From the NCBI GenBank assembly GCA_002067755.1, contig MVQH01000068.1:1-57724 (forward strand): a stretch of 57,724 bases of DNA, read 5' to 3'. The translations under genes and the position numbers were made by a program. Shown here one piece after another: positions 27,142 through 35,663 of the stretch (the stretch's first letter is position 1; every line of letters starts with the position of its first letter). The stretch is from Methanosaeta sp. PtaB.Bin018. GTDB taxonomy: Archaea > Halobacteriota > Methanosarcinia > Methanotrichales > Methanotrichaceae. Under the pieces are notes generated by a model. That model was given only the letters and a program-made list of their open reading frames with translations. It ran no database searches and was not told where the DNA came from.

Positions 27142-28416
27142 GTGAGACAGAAGGCTGAGCTCAAGCGCGTTCTCGGGCTTTTTGAGGTTACATTATCTGG
27201 CATTGGCATCATCCTTGGGGCCGGCATTTATGCACTCATAGGAGAAGCGGCAGGGCTTGCTGGAAACGCCGTCTGGATCTCCTTCGCCATATCTGCGCTG
27301 GTCGCACTGCTAACTGGAATGAGCTATGCAGAGCTGTCATCCATGTTCCCCAAGGCCAGCGCAGAGTATGAGTACACAGCCCAAGCATTCAGCCGCCGTC
27401 CGGGCTTTGTCGTAGGCTGGATGATCATCTTCAGCGGAGTGATCGGAGCTGCCACAGTGGCCCTGGGATTTGCCGGCTATTTTCAGTCACTCGTGGGAAC
27501 TCCACTGGTTCCCTCTGCCCTAGTCCTGCTGATAGCTCTTTGTGCAATTGCCCTTGCCGGAGTAAAGCAATCAGCTCAGGTGGCTGTGATATTAACGATA
27601 ATAGAAGCCTCCGGCTTGATCTTCGTGATATTACTGGGGATTCCACATCTTGGAAGCGTAAATTATCTGGAGATGCCTTTTGGAGTGTCAGGCATATTTC
27701 AGGCATCTGCCCTGATATTTTTTGCCTTCATAGGCTTCGAGGAGATGGTAAAGCTCTCAGAAGAGGCCAAAGACCCAGAGAAGAACATCCCAAGGGCACT
27801 GATCATGGCAATATCAGTGAGCATCGTCCTGTACATAATGGTGGCGCTCTGCGCAGTCAGCGTCCTTGGCTGGCAGGGGTTGAGCCAATCTGCTGCGCCT
27901 TTTGCCGAGATTGCCCATGCCGCCCTTGGCCAGAGCGCTTCCATCGCAATTTCGGTGATGGCTCTCTTCGCTACTACTAACACAGTGCTGCTCATGATAC
28001 TGGCCTCGTCCAGGATCATATACGGCATGGCCGAATCGTCTTCACTTCCCAGGGTGCTCGCCCAAGTTCATCCCAAAACCGGAACACCCTGGGCGGCCAT
28101 AATCCTATCCGTAGTCCTAAGCATGGCCTTTGTGCTCTTGGAGGATATCGCTTTCGTGGCCAATGTCAATAACTTCACCGTCTTCCAAACGTTCATTGTG
28201 ATCAATGCTGCCTTGATAGTTCTGAGGTACAAAGATCCCGAGAAGCCCAGGCCTTTTCACGTGCCCATATCTTTAGGCAGGATGCCGGTGCTGCCGGTCC
28301 TGGGCGTCCTGGTCAACGCCTTCATGCTGCTACAGCTATCCTGGCAGGTTCTGGCGATAGGCGTCGGGCTCACTCTTCTTGGGGTCGCAGCATCCTTTTT
28401 GGTTGAGCAGCCATAG
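27142..28416 (+). CDS. APC-family amino acid permease
   Basis: A 424-residue polytopic membrane protein with about 12 helices and the APC-superfamily opening SGIGIILGAGIYALIGEAAGLAGNAV split by a glycine-rich helix break, plus the FAFIGFEEMVKLSEEAKDPEKNIPRA segment typical of the cationic-amino-acid and YfnA-like branch. Substrate cannot be told from sequence; an amino acid or polyamine is likely. It starts with GTG (27142) at leaderless distance from a TATA box preceded by direct repeats. It converges on queE 67 bases downstream. Confidence 0.88.
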   Translation: MRQKAELKRVLGLFEVTLSGIGIILGAGIYALIGEAAGLAGNAVWISFAISALVALLTGMSYAELSSMFPKASAEYEYTAQAFSRRPGFVVGWMIIFSGVIGAATVALGFAGYFQSLVGTPLVPSALVLLIALCAIALAGVKQSAQVAVILTIIEASGLIFVILLGIPHLGSVNYLEMPFGVSGIFQASALIFFAFIGFEEMVKLSEEAKDPEKNIPRALIMAISVSIVLYIMVALCAVSVLGWQGLSQSAAPFAEIAHAALGQSASIAISVMALFATTNTVLLMILASSRIIYGMAESSSLPRVLAQVHPKTGTPWAAIILSVVLSMAFVLLEDIAFVANVNNFTVFQTFIVINAALIVLRYKDPEKPRPFHVPISLGRMPVLPVLGVLVNAFMLLQLSWQVLAIGVGLTLLGVAASFLVEQP

Positions 28417-28483
28417 CAACTTCGTTGTGCTGCGATCTGACAACGAGTTTGCTGAAGACGTGTTTCATCATTTTCTCCTATCA

Positions 28484-29083
28484 TCATTCTCTCCTAAGAC
28501 GAATATGCAGTCGATCGGAGTAGTTGACGCCCAGTCGAAGCGCAAGGCTCCAAGCCTCCTGGGCTTCGGGCAGATCGGGATCGGTTCCAAAAGCCATTAT
28601 CCAGACTCTTTCTTTGGGCAGAGCACATACATGTTTTTCGAGCTGCTGGGATCTCCAGCACCATGGAGCTTTTCCGATCACGAACTTGAAATGAACGTTC
28701 CCTTTTACCGACCAGTAAGCCGGATGAAAATCCGACCCGCGCTTGGGGCTGACCACTGCGCAGTGGACCATTTTCAAGACATCTTCTGAGATGAGATTTG
28801 TGCCATTAGTCTCAATATGAATCTCCTTGCCAGCCCTGTGAAGGAGCATGATCAAATCAGATAACTCAGCCATCTGCAGCGTTGGCTCTCCACCCGTGAT
28901 TATCACTCTATTTCCAATGACCTTCTCCTCTACTGATAGCGGAGTTAGTTCTTGCCATTGCCCAAGTTCGGTGTCGCATCCTTCGCATCTGAGGTTGCAG
29001 CCTGCTAGCCTGACAAATGTGGCCGGCCGTCCCATTGCCGGGCCCTCGCCCTGCAATGAGTCGAAGATCTCTGCTATTCGCAT
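28484..29083 (-). CDS. queE: 7-carboxy-7-deazaguanine synthase
   Basis: A 199-residue radical SAM enzyme of the QueE family, converting carboxytetrahydropterin to 7-carboxy-7-deazaguanine for archaeosine in tRNA. The opening EIFDSLQGEGPAMGRPATFVRLAGCNLRC is split into IFDSLQGEG and the cluster motif C-x3-C-x2-C (AGCNLRCEGCD), with the SAM-binding ITGGEP and HIETNGT. Slightly short but complete. No other queuosine/archaeosine genes are near it. Confidence 0.92.
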   Translation of the reverse strand: MRIAEIFDSLQGEGPAMGRPATFVRLAGCNLRCEGCDTELGQWQELTPLSVEEKVIGNRVIITGGEPTLQMAELSDLIMLLHRAGKEIHIETNGTNLISEDVLKMVHCAVVSPKRGSDFHPAYWSVKGNVHFKFVIGKAPWCWRSQQLEKHVCALPKERVWIMAFGTDPDLPEAQEAWSLALRLGVNYSDRLHIRLRRE

Positions 29084-29143
29084 CTAATCGAATTCCTCTC
29101 TCAATGATCTTTCATATTCTCTGGGCTTAAGTATCTTAAGTAT

Positions 29144-29617
29144 GATGGAGCTTTCTCGCCCTGGCTGGGTACCGCTATAGATGTCGATACCAGGCTGAGA
29201 GTCGGACAGCTATCGGTAAGACTGGGGAGGAGGTCGCTCTGGCTATGATGTCTCAGATCAGAGATCGCAGCAATCCCATTGAACCGCCGGCAATAGCAAG
29301 CGATGGAAGTGATAGTTATTCAGAAGCGATGCTCGATACCTGGAGAAAGATACCAGTGTAATCTGGTCGGGGACGGCCTCCAACCCGCAAACAACCACTG
29401 CCTGAGTGGAAATGTCTTCAAATAACAAAACACCGGTCAGTTGGGCGATTGATCGGCATCTCTCAAAGGGCAGTCTACGGCGATCCCAAAGAGGTTCCGG
29501 ATCTGATGGGTCTTAGCATGGCCTATTGCGATGGCTGCAGGGTTAACAGATCATGTTTGGACGATCGAAGAACTTATGATGAAAGTCGTGGTTCCCAACC
29601 TCGACAACATAACATAG
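29144..29617 (+). pseudogene. IS1-family transposase relic
   Basis: A decayed transposase spread over three frames. Frame 1: [16 protein letters not shown] (29159 on); frame 2 after a shift near 29208: [39 protein letters not shown]; frame 3 after a shift near 29355: SGRGRPPTRKQPLPEW, GISQRAVYGDPKEVPDLMG; then an internal deletion near 29520 joins a terminal piece MAAGLTDHVWTIEELMM that ends at TAG 29615. The order and phrases are those of archaeal IS1-like DDE transposases, lacking the N-terminal zinc/HTH part and the segment with the final glutamate. No terminal inverted repeats or target duplication were found, so this is an old remnant. Confidence 0.8.
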
Positions 29618-29728
29618 AGAGACTACCCCCATCAAATGTAACCGTTAATAATTTAAGTGAGTGCGCAGAGATTGATGGTGGGGTCTGACAGAATCTGCGC
29701 AGATCTCTTACAGCTGGATGTGATATGT

Positions 29729-30382
29729 ATGAAGAGAGGATTGGTTTTGTGCCTGTGCATGTCTCTTGTCCTCCTCTCGACCGCAGCCATGGCACAGATG
29801 CCCGTGGAGAAGGTATCCTCTGGCACTATGGCAGAGCTCACGAAGAGGCCCGAGACGGCAACAGGCGCTTATGTGATACAGAGGCCTGACCTGACTGTGA
29901 AGTCAGCGAGGGTCACAGGCAGCCCTGTGATCTTCAGGAGGGCTGTGATAGTGCCCCTTGAGATCACTGTTGCAAACCTAGGCTCAGGCACATCAGAGGA
30001 CTTCAATGTGGGTGCAGAGGGAAGGGCTCTGGATGGAAACGCCTACGGGTTTGACTTCTCAGGCCCTGGATATGCCACGATGGAGGAGCGTGGAGGGGTC
30101 CTTGTCCATGGCATGAGAGCCGGCGAGGAGCGGACATTCTCAGGCCTTCTGATGCTCGGCCCAAGCCCGCTGAACGCTCAACTTCAGCCTGGGACCAAGT
30201 GGAAGATCCGCGCCATGGTAGACTATAACCTCGACCCTGATGCAGGCTACTACGAGTGGGGAGTGCGGGAGTCAGACGATTCAAACAACGAGCTTGAGAT
30301 CACCTACCCCATAACAGCCATGACAGGGACGATGATGAGGTCTCCTGCGGTCCCAGCAGTCCAAGGTCCAGCGCTCCAGTGA
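29729..30382 (+). CDS. Secreted protein with CARDB-like domain
   Basis: A 217-residue exported protein. The open frame begins earlier, but the ATG at 29729 starts a clear signal peptide (MKRGLVLCLCMSLVLLSTAAMAQ). Residues ~55-190 contain PDLTVKSARV and VPLEITVANLGSGTS, then DDSNNELEITYPI, the beginning and end signatures of a CARDB/APHP-type adhesion or structural beta-sandwich. It would sit at the cell surface or in the sheath space. Function is not known. It lies immediately downstream of the IS1 relic. Confidence 0.75.
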   Translation: MKRGLVLCLCMSLVLLSTAAMAQMPVEKVSSGTMAELTKRPETATGAYVIQRPDLTVKSARVTGSPVIFRRAVIVPLEITVANLGSGTSEDFNVGAEGRALDGNAYGFDFSGPGYATMEERGGVLVHGMRAGEERTFSGLLMLGPSPLNAQLQPGTKWKIRAMVDYNLDPDAGYYEWGVRESDDSNNELEITYPITAMTGTMMRSPAVPAVQGPALQ

Positions 30383-30642
30383 TGGATCTGCATAGCCTTT
30401 TTTTGCATCATGATCAGGGATGTCTCCTTATGAAGAGATCCCGAAGATCTCATCCTGCCACGCCTTGGGCCTTACTATTAGTACTGTCCTGCCAATTCTT
30501 CTCTGCCTTTTCAACATGCACCATGCCAGCCCTCTCCAGACGGCGTACAGCGGCATAGGTTTTGCCTGGCGACCAATCCAAGGCCGTATTTCATGGAGAA
30601 GTTCCAGGAGAATAAATTATTTTCCAGGACTCCACAAATCCG

Positions 30643-31140
30643 ATGACCAACCGCAAAACATTTAAGTCCAAAATGTTCATTATAAAATATTATAATCTAC
30701 CTCCGGGCACGATCTTGAGGTTTGTCTCAAAGCAGGTTTCGGGAGGGAGACGAAGATTGATAAAAATTGGAATTGAGGTCAGTCACGAAAGGCTTCAATA
30801 CGACCTCATTACGCACCCGGCCAGATACTTCTTTATCCTTGCAGTAGACGGTAAGGTCTTCCTGTGCATCCGAACCTGCGATCCAATGGGCGAGGATATA
30901 ACATCGCATGTCGTCGACGGCCTTATCCTTGATAGAGATGGAAATCTCGTTTCGATCTTCGAAGATGGTCTTAATGATGCAATCCTTGAGCTGGAAGGTT
31001 ATAAGACACACTCGTGTGAGGGTGATGAATATCCCATCACCCCTTGTCTGGCGAGGATTATCTCTAAGGTACCTGAATTGACCGAGTGGATTATATCATC
31101 CCTTCTTATCGATGGCAGGAACTTGGTAATCAGAATCTAA
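30643..31140 (+). CDS. Hypothetical protein
   Basis: A 165-residue protein that I do not recognise. It is predicted to be soluble with mixed alpha/beta content (IKIGIEVSHERLQYDL, YFFILAVDGKVFLCIR, GLILDRDGNLVSIFEDGL) and acidic C-terminal half. An AT-rich TATA-like run (AAATTATTTT) ends about 25 bases before the ATG 30643; a second ATG at 30673 is also possible. The minus strand carries a competing frame but of poorer composition. Confidence 0.5.
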   Translation: MTNRKTFKSKMFIIKYYNLPPGTILRFVSKQVSGGRRRLIKIGIEVSHERLQYDLITHPARYFFILAVDGKVFLCIRTCDPMGEDITSHVVDGLILDRDGNLVSIFEDGLNDAILELEGYKTHSCEGDEYPITPCLARIISKVPELTEWIISSLLIDGRNLVIRI

Positions 31141-31204
31141 AGCTGATGGTATTCATCGTAACTGACAAATAGAATGAAAAGATTTCTTCTAAACAGAGAG
31201 GATC

Positions 31205-31588
31205 ATGTTCATAAAAGATTTGGCGAAGAGCAATTATTTTATCGCTGCGGATAATACGCATCTTTGCGAGCTTCTTCACCCAAGTCATGGAGATCTGAAT
31301 CTGCCTTACAGCATTGCTCATGCAATTCTAAAACCAGGGGAGAGATCTCTTCCCCACAGGCTGAAAACATCTTCTGAGGTATACTTCCTCCTGGAAGGAG
31401 AGGGCGAGATGCATGTAAATGACGAGCAAGTTCATGTCGGGCCTGGCCAGATGATTCTTATTCCCCCTGGTTTCTGGCAGCACATCTGTAACACAGGAAC
31501 CATAGATTTAAAATTTCTTTGCATAGTCCATCCCATGTGGCGTGCTGATGATGAAGAGATGAATTATGGAGGGCTGCGATCCAGGTGA
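31205..31588 (+). CDS. Cupin-domain protein
   Basis: A 127-residue single-domain cupin. Cupin motif 1 is HRLKTSSEVYFLLEGEGEMHV (partly shown: SSEVYFLLEGEGEMH) and motif 2 is GPGQMILIPPGFWQHICNTG, with histidines and the glutamate available for metal. Small cupins of this kind are sugar-phosphate isomerases, metal-dependent enzymes or ligand binders, and nothing here settles which. The Shine-Dalgarno region AGAGAGGATC is close to the ATG. It ends 4 bases before tspO, so both are likely cotranscribed. Confidence 0.85.
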   Translation: MFIKDLAKSNYFIAADNTHLCELLHPSHGDLNLPYSIAHAILKPGERSLPHRLKTSSEVYFLLEGEGEMHVNDEQVHVGPGQMILIPPGFWQHICNTGTIDLKFLCIVHPMWRADDEEMNYGGLRSR

Positions 31589-31592
31589 TAAT

Positions 31593-32078
31593 ATGGAGAA
31601 CATCAGATCAGGCGAGCTTCCAACTCTCATATTTTGCATAGTAGTCTGCCAGTTAGCCGGGGTCTTGGGCTCGGTCTTTACCAGAAGCTCAGTTCATACC
31701 TGGTATCAGACTCTGACCAAGCCATGGTTCACGCCCCAGGGCTGGATCATCACTACCGTCTGGCTCGTGCTCTTCACTTTAATGGGATTGTCACTCTTTT
31801 TGGTTTATCGCGAAGGCCTGACGCGGGTGGATGTTAGAATGGCCCTTGGCATCTTTGCCGTCCAGCTCCTGGTCAATGTGCTCTGGTCGATGGTCTTCTT
31901 CGGCCTGCGCTGGCCGATGGGAGGACTTGCAATAATTGCCGTGCTCTGGTTCTTGATCGCGCTGACCATCTTGAAGTTTTGGGCGATCTCAAGAGAGGCT
32001 GCACTGCTTCTTATACCTTACCTTCTGTGGGTATGCTTTGCCGCGTTTCTCAATTACAGCATCTGGAGGCTTAATTAA
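31593..32078 (+). CDS. TspO/MBR family membrane protein
   Basis: A 161-residue five-helix membrane protein of the TspO (tryptophan-rich sensory protein/translocator) family. Landmarks: WYQTLTKPWFTPQGWIITTVW, NVLWSMVFFGLRWPMGG and the terminal FAAFLNYSIWRLN. Family members bind porphyrins and act in tetrapyrrole handling or stress response; in a methanogen the ligand could be a haem or corrin/F430 precursor, which is inference. The frame opens at 31566, inside the cupin gene, but ATG 31593 has an AGGTGAT ribosome-binding site and is preferred. Confidence 0.85.
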   Translation: MENIRSGELPTLIFCIVVCQLAGVLGSVFTRSSVHTWYQTLTKPWFTPQGWIITTVWLVLFTLMGLSLFLVYREGLTRVDVRMALGIFAVQLLVNVLWSMVFFGLRWPMGGLAIIAVLWFLIALTILKFWAISREAALLLIPYLLWVCFAAFLNYSIWRLN

Positions 32079-32871
<793 letters not shown>

Positions 32872-32909
32872 AGCTTTTTTATCTGCCAGTAGCAAAAAAA
32901 AAATAAAAT

Positions 32910-33425
32910 TTAAGCGATGATCTTCGCGCAAAGCATCTTGACCTCTTTTAGCGGCCTGTCAGCGGAGTTGGTCTTGACTTTTCCTATGGCGTCCACCACG
33001 TCCATGCCCTCGATCACGTCTCCGAAGACCGGATGGGCTGCGTCGAGGTAGTTGTTGTCCACAAGGTTGATGAAGAACTGGCTGCCGCCTGTGTTAGGTC
33101 CTGCGTTGGCCATGGCGATTGTGCCGCGATAGTTCCTGTTGTGGCTGGTGAACTCATCCTTGATGGCGTACCCAGGTCCGCCCCTGCCTGTGCCTGTTGG
33201 GTCTCCACCTTGGATCATGAAGCCGTCGATCACTCTGTGAAATATTGTGCCATCATAGAAGCCTGCCTTCACAAGCTTCTCGAAATTGCCAACTGTGATG
33301 GGCATATCGCTGTAGAGCTGCAATGTGATGTCGCCCATGCTGGTCTCCAGAAGGACCTTCGTCGAGTTGCCCTGTGCTGCAGCCGGCGCATTTGTGGCTG
33401 CCAGATAAAGCGATGCTCTCGTCAT
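32910..33425 (-). CDS. Cyclophilin-type peptidyl-prolyl isomerase
   Basis: A 171-residue cyclophilin that catalyses prolyl cis-trans isomerisation. Visible: VLLETSMGDITLQLYSDMP split as strands, FHRVIDGFMIQGGDPTGTG with catalytic arginine, GTIAMANAGPNTGGSQFFI and HPVFGDVIEGMDVV. The frame extends upstream to 33632, but the ATG at 33425 has an AGGTG ribosome-binding site and the longer form has non-family, arginine-rich sequence that overlaps the neighbour. The first ~18 residues (LYLAATNAPAAAQGNST) are weakly signal-like; export is uncertain. Confidence 0.9.
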   Translation of the reverse strand: MTRASLYLAATNAPAAAQGNSTKVLLETSMGDITLQLYSDMPITVGNFEKLVKAGFYDGTIFHRVIDGFMIQGGDPTGTGRGGPGYAIKDEFTSHNRNYRGTIAMANAGPNTGGSQFFINLVDNNYLDAAHPVFGDVIEGMDVVDAIGKVKTNSADRPLKEVKMLCAKIIA

Positions 33426-33490
33426 CGACACCTTAAATGCTCGGATTGGATAAAACCTTTCCCAATAAAAGGATGATGACGAATATCGCC

Positions 33491-34270
33491 TCATCTCTTC
33501 TGGGCAACGATGATAATGGAGTAGGACCCGTCTACATCTTCGACTGTGGGATATGCAGCAACGTACGCCAGCCACCGGATCATCTCCGGAGTGTGCATGA
33601 TCGGCTCTTCTGAGAGCTTTCTTGTCAGGCACTTGGCGTGTGATAGCTGCTGTTCTCTGCGAAAGAGTGCTCTGGACCAGGACTGCCCCAGCCGGTACAA
33701 CACTTGCATCTCATGGCTTTGCACGATCCTGCTCAAAGAACCGAATGAAAACCACTGTTTATGGGATTTGTTCCTGGGAAGGCCCGCATCATCGCCGGAC
33801 TCAAATTGCGCATTAGGAACAGAACAGATTAAAAAGCCTCCGGGCTGCAGGACTTGAGCGAACTGAGATACAGCTCGATGCGAATCTGCCAGATGCTCCA
33901 ATGTCTCAAAGCTGACCACGGCATCCACTGAGCAGTCTGCTAAATCCGGGGCCAGATCTTCGCAATCGAGGTCTTTTTTAAGAAATCTGGCGCCAGTATC
34001 CTTGCACCGCATGGATGCGGCCTCGATCAATTCCTGGCTGCAGTCAACCCCTATGACATTTCTGGCTGCCCTGCTGAGCTCCTTTGTGCCGTATCCAACG
34101 CCACAAGAGATGTCGGCCACAGCGTCTGGTCGATATCGGCTCAAAAAATCGGCTGCAAAAAGGTAGCGCCCCAGGTATTCTGCCTTCCTCCAGAGGTTGG
34201 AGTCACTGGCATCGAAGGGGTCTATCTGTTCCGTGCCTCGTCCACCAAAAGCCGAATTAGACGACTGCAT
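33491..34270 (-). CDS. Class I SAM-dependent methyltransferase
   Basis: A 259-residue methyltransferase with motif I VADISCGVGYGTKELS, post-I GVDCSQELIEAA, motif II DAVVSFETLEHL and a following LQPGGFLICSVPN. This is the Methyltransf_11/UbiE-COQ5-like pattern; the substrate is unknown. The last part is tail-like with ISVVDG-type beta strands. It reads from 34270 on the minus strand towards the cyclophilin gene, with 65 bases between, and may share its transcript. Confidence 0.82.
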   Translation of the reverse strand: MQSSNSAFGGRGTEQIDPFDASDSNLWRKAEYLGRYLFAADFLSRYRPDAVADISCGVGYGTKELSRAARNVIGVDCSQELIEAASMRCKDTGARFLKKDLDCEDLAPDLADCSVDAVVSFETLEHLADSHRAVSQFAQVLQPGGFLICSVPNAQFESGDDAGLPRNKSHKQWFSFGSLSRIVQSHEMQVLYRLGQSWSRALFRREQQLSHAKCLTRKLSEEPIMHTPEMIRWLAYVAAYPTVEDVDGSYSIIIVAQKR

Positions 34271-34441
34271 TAGGATCAGATAAACTTGTGCTCGCCCTCA
34301 GCCAATAAAACTTGCTATCGGATTGGACGTCTGTAGAACGCAGCGAAACTGCTGCCTCTAACGGATCTATCTTGTCTTTTGCGATTGCATAGATTGATTA
34401 ACCAAAAAAAACATTGAAGGATGTATACAACAAAAAGGGCT

Positions 34442-34596
34442 CCTCGCTATTTAGTATGGGTGAACTTGAATCGCAAAACCTCTGTGTCTTCGTGACTCTG
34501 TACTGAAACGTGATTCGCTAACTGAACCACAGAGACACAGAGGCACAGAGGAGATATTTTATGCCCGATCTCACCCACACAATTTAGCGAAGAGCC
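34442..34596. repeat. Dispersed ~155-bp repeat A, copy 2
   Basis: Second copy of the repeat at 19066-19222. This copy also contains partly complementary runs CCTCTGTGTCTTCGTG and CCACAGAGACACAGAGG, so it can form an imperfect hairpin that copy 1 has lost. It lies just upstream of the VOC-family gene, as copy 1 lies upstream of the oxidoreductase genes. The rest of the 380-base gap 34271-34650 shows nothing further than AT-rich sequence. Confidence 0.7.
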
Positions 34597-34650
34597 ACAA
34601 AAAGAGAGGAGATGTAAAAATCAAACGCGCTATAAGGAGGAGCCAGAAAA

Positions 34651-35004
34651 ATGTCCAGCATAGTCCATTTTGAGATACCGGCAGACGATATCCAGAGGGC
34701 GAGAGCATTTTATTCCAACCTTTTTGGATGGAGGATCGAAGGCGTTCAAGGCATGGATTACATGATGATCGACGTTTATGGCGCTCCAGGTGGAGGCATG
34801 ATGAAGAGAATGCATCCAAGCCAACAGATTATTGAATACATCGGGGTGCCTTCGGTGGACGAATACGCAGCAAAAGTTGAGAGGCTTGGCGGAAAGATCA
34901 TCGTTCCAAAGAAGTCCGTTCCTGGGATGGGGTATTTCGTAATCTGTTTGGATACTGAGAACAATGCCTTTGGCATCTGGGAGATGGATCAAAAAGCAAA
35001 GTAA
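34651..35004 (+). CDS. VOC/glyoxalase-fold protein
   Basis: A 117-residue vicinal-oxygen-chelate fold protein: IVHFEIPADDIQRARAFYSNLFGW at the start, GGGMMKR in the middle, and CLDTENNAFGIWEMD at the end. This is the short two-beta-alpha-beta glyoxalase/bleomycin-resistance type, with H and E metal ligands at both ends. Members include lactoylglutathione lyase-like and antibiotic-binding proteins; the true substrate is unknown. A strong GGAGGAG ribosome-binding site precedes the ATG. Confidence 0.88.
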   Translation: MSSIVHFEIPADDIQRARAFYSNLFGWRIEGVQGMDYMMIDVYGAPGGGMMKRMHPSQQIIEYIGVPSVDEYAAKVERLGGKIIVPKKSVPGMGYFVICLDTENNAFGIWEMDQKAK

Positions 35005-35082
35005 TATTGCGATATGGGAAGATCACAAAATTACATGACACTCTTCGCGGAAAGCGCCACTTCTGCAGGTGTCTGGAAAAAC

Positions 35083-35115
35083 TATATATATGTCAACTTT
35101 CGTGGGTTGACATAT
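35083..35115 (+). promoter_or_regulatory. TATA box plus perfect palindromic operator
   Basis: The TATA box (TATATAT, 35083-35090) is followed by a perfect 10-bp inverted repeat ATATGTCAAC-N8-GTTGACATAT (35088-35115) whose right arm reaches into the ATG at 35114. Such a dyad over the transcription start is what an autorepressor would bind; the adjacent HTH gene is the obvious candidate. Confidence 0.65.
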
Positions 35116-35560
35116 GAACTTGTTTATCAATGAAAAACAGTTCGAATTCTGGAAGCTGAGGCGCGCCAAGACACCAAATGTAGCCATAGCAGCCAGCTTT
35201 GGCATCACCCGGCAGGCAGTCTCAAAAGCACTTCTCACGATCGACAGGAAGATCGAGACCGCTCTTCGTGAGATGGCAAAGGCCAATAAAATTGCAACTG
35301 TGAAGGCTAATCCGCAGATGGGAGTCCTCTTCGGTCGTTCGGTTCCTCTGGGCGTAGATGCAATCGTATTTGTCTCTGCAAGCCATGGTGTCCAGGTCTG
35401 GTATGAACACGATGGCGACTGTGGAGCATGCGAGGAATATGCGGCGTGCACCGAATTGCTCTGGGATTATGCAAATGAGCTCGGCATTACTCTAAACTGC
35501 GCTGCCGATCCCACCAAAATGGCAGAGGAATTGTTTGCAAAGATGAAGGAGTTGGTTTGA
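35114..35560 (+). CDS. Cysteine-containing HTH regulator
   Basis: A 148-residue protein. Residues 9-50 form a helix-turn-helix of the sigma-70 region 4/LuxR style (FWKLRRAKTPNVAIAASFG, ITRQAVSKALLTID). The middle is a small beta domain (VDAIVFVSASHGVQVWYEHD), and then C103-x2-C106-x5-C112, with C129 later, which could bind zinc or an Fe-S cluster or sense thiol redox state. ATG 35114 is at leaderless distance from a TATA box and lies in a perfect palindrome. The following orphan STT3-like gene is on the same strand. The regulated genes are unknown; autoregulation is inferred. Confidence 0.75.
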   Translation: MNLFINEKQFEFWKLRRAKTPNVAIAASFGITRQAVSKALLTIDRKIETALREMAKANKIATVKANPQMGVLFGRSVPLGVDAIVFVSASHGVQVWYEHDGDCGACEEYAACTELLWDYANELGITLNCAADPTKMAEELFAKMKELV

Positions 35561-35663
35561 CATGCAATTTGCGGAAATTATCGAGCATTGGACTGGGTGG
35601 TGCCCAAAGAAACAGAATCTGCGAAAGGCTTCCAGGACCTTTTTTCTGTCGGAGGAATCATCT

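Noticed and set aside
30420-30665. An 81-codon plus-strand frame upstream of the hypothetical gene at 30643
   Set aside because: It has no ribosome-binding site, contains a T-rich terminator-like stretch just before it and shows no family resemblance.
32910-33632. Long form of the cyclophilin starting at 33632
   Set aside because: The extra N-terminus is arginine-rich, overlaps the methyltransferase gene and has no family match, whereas ATG 33425 has a good ribosome-binding site.
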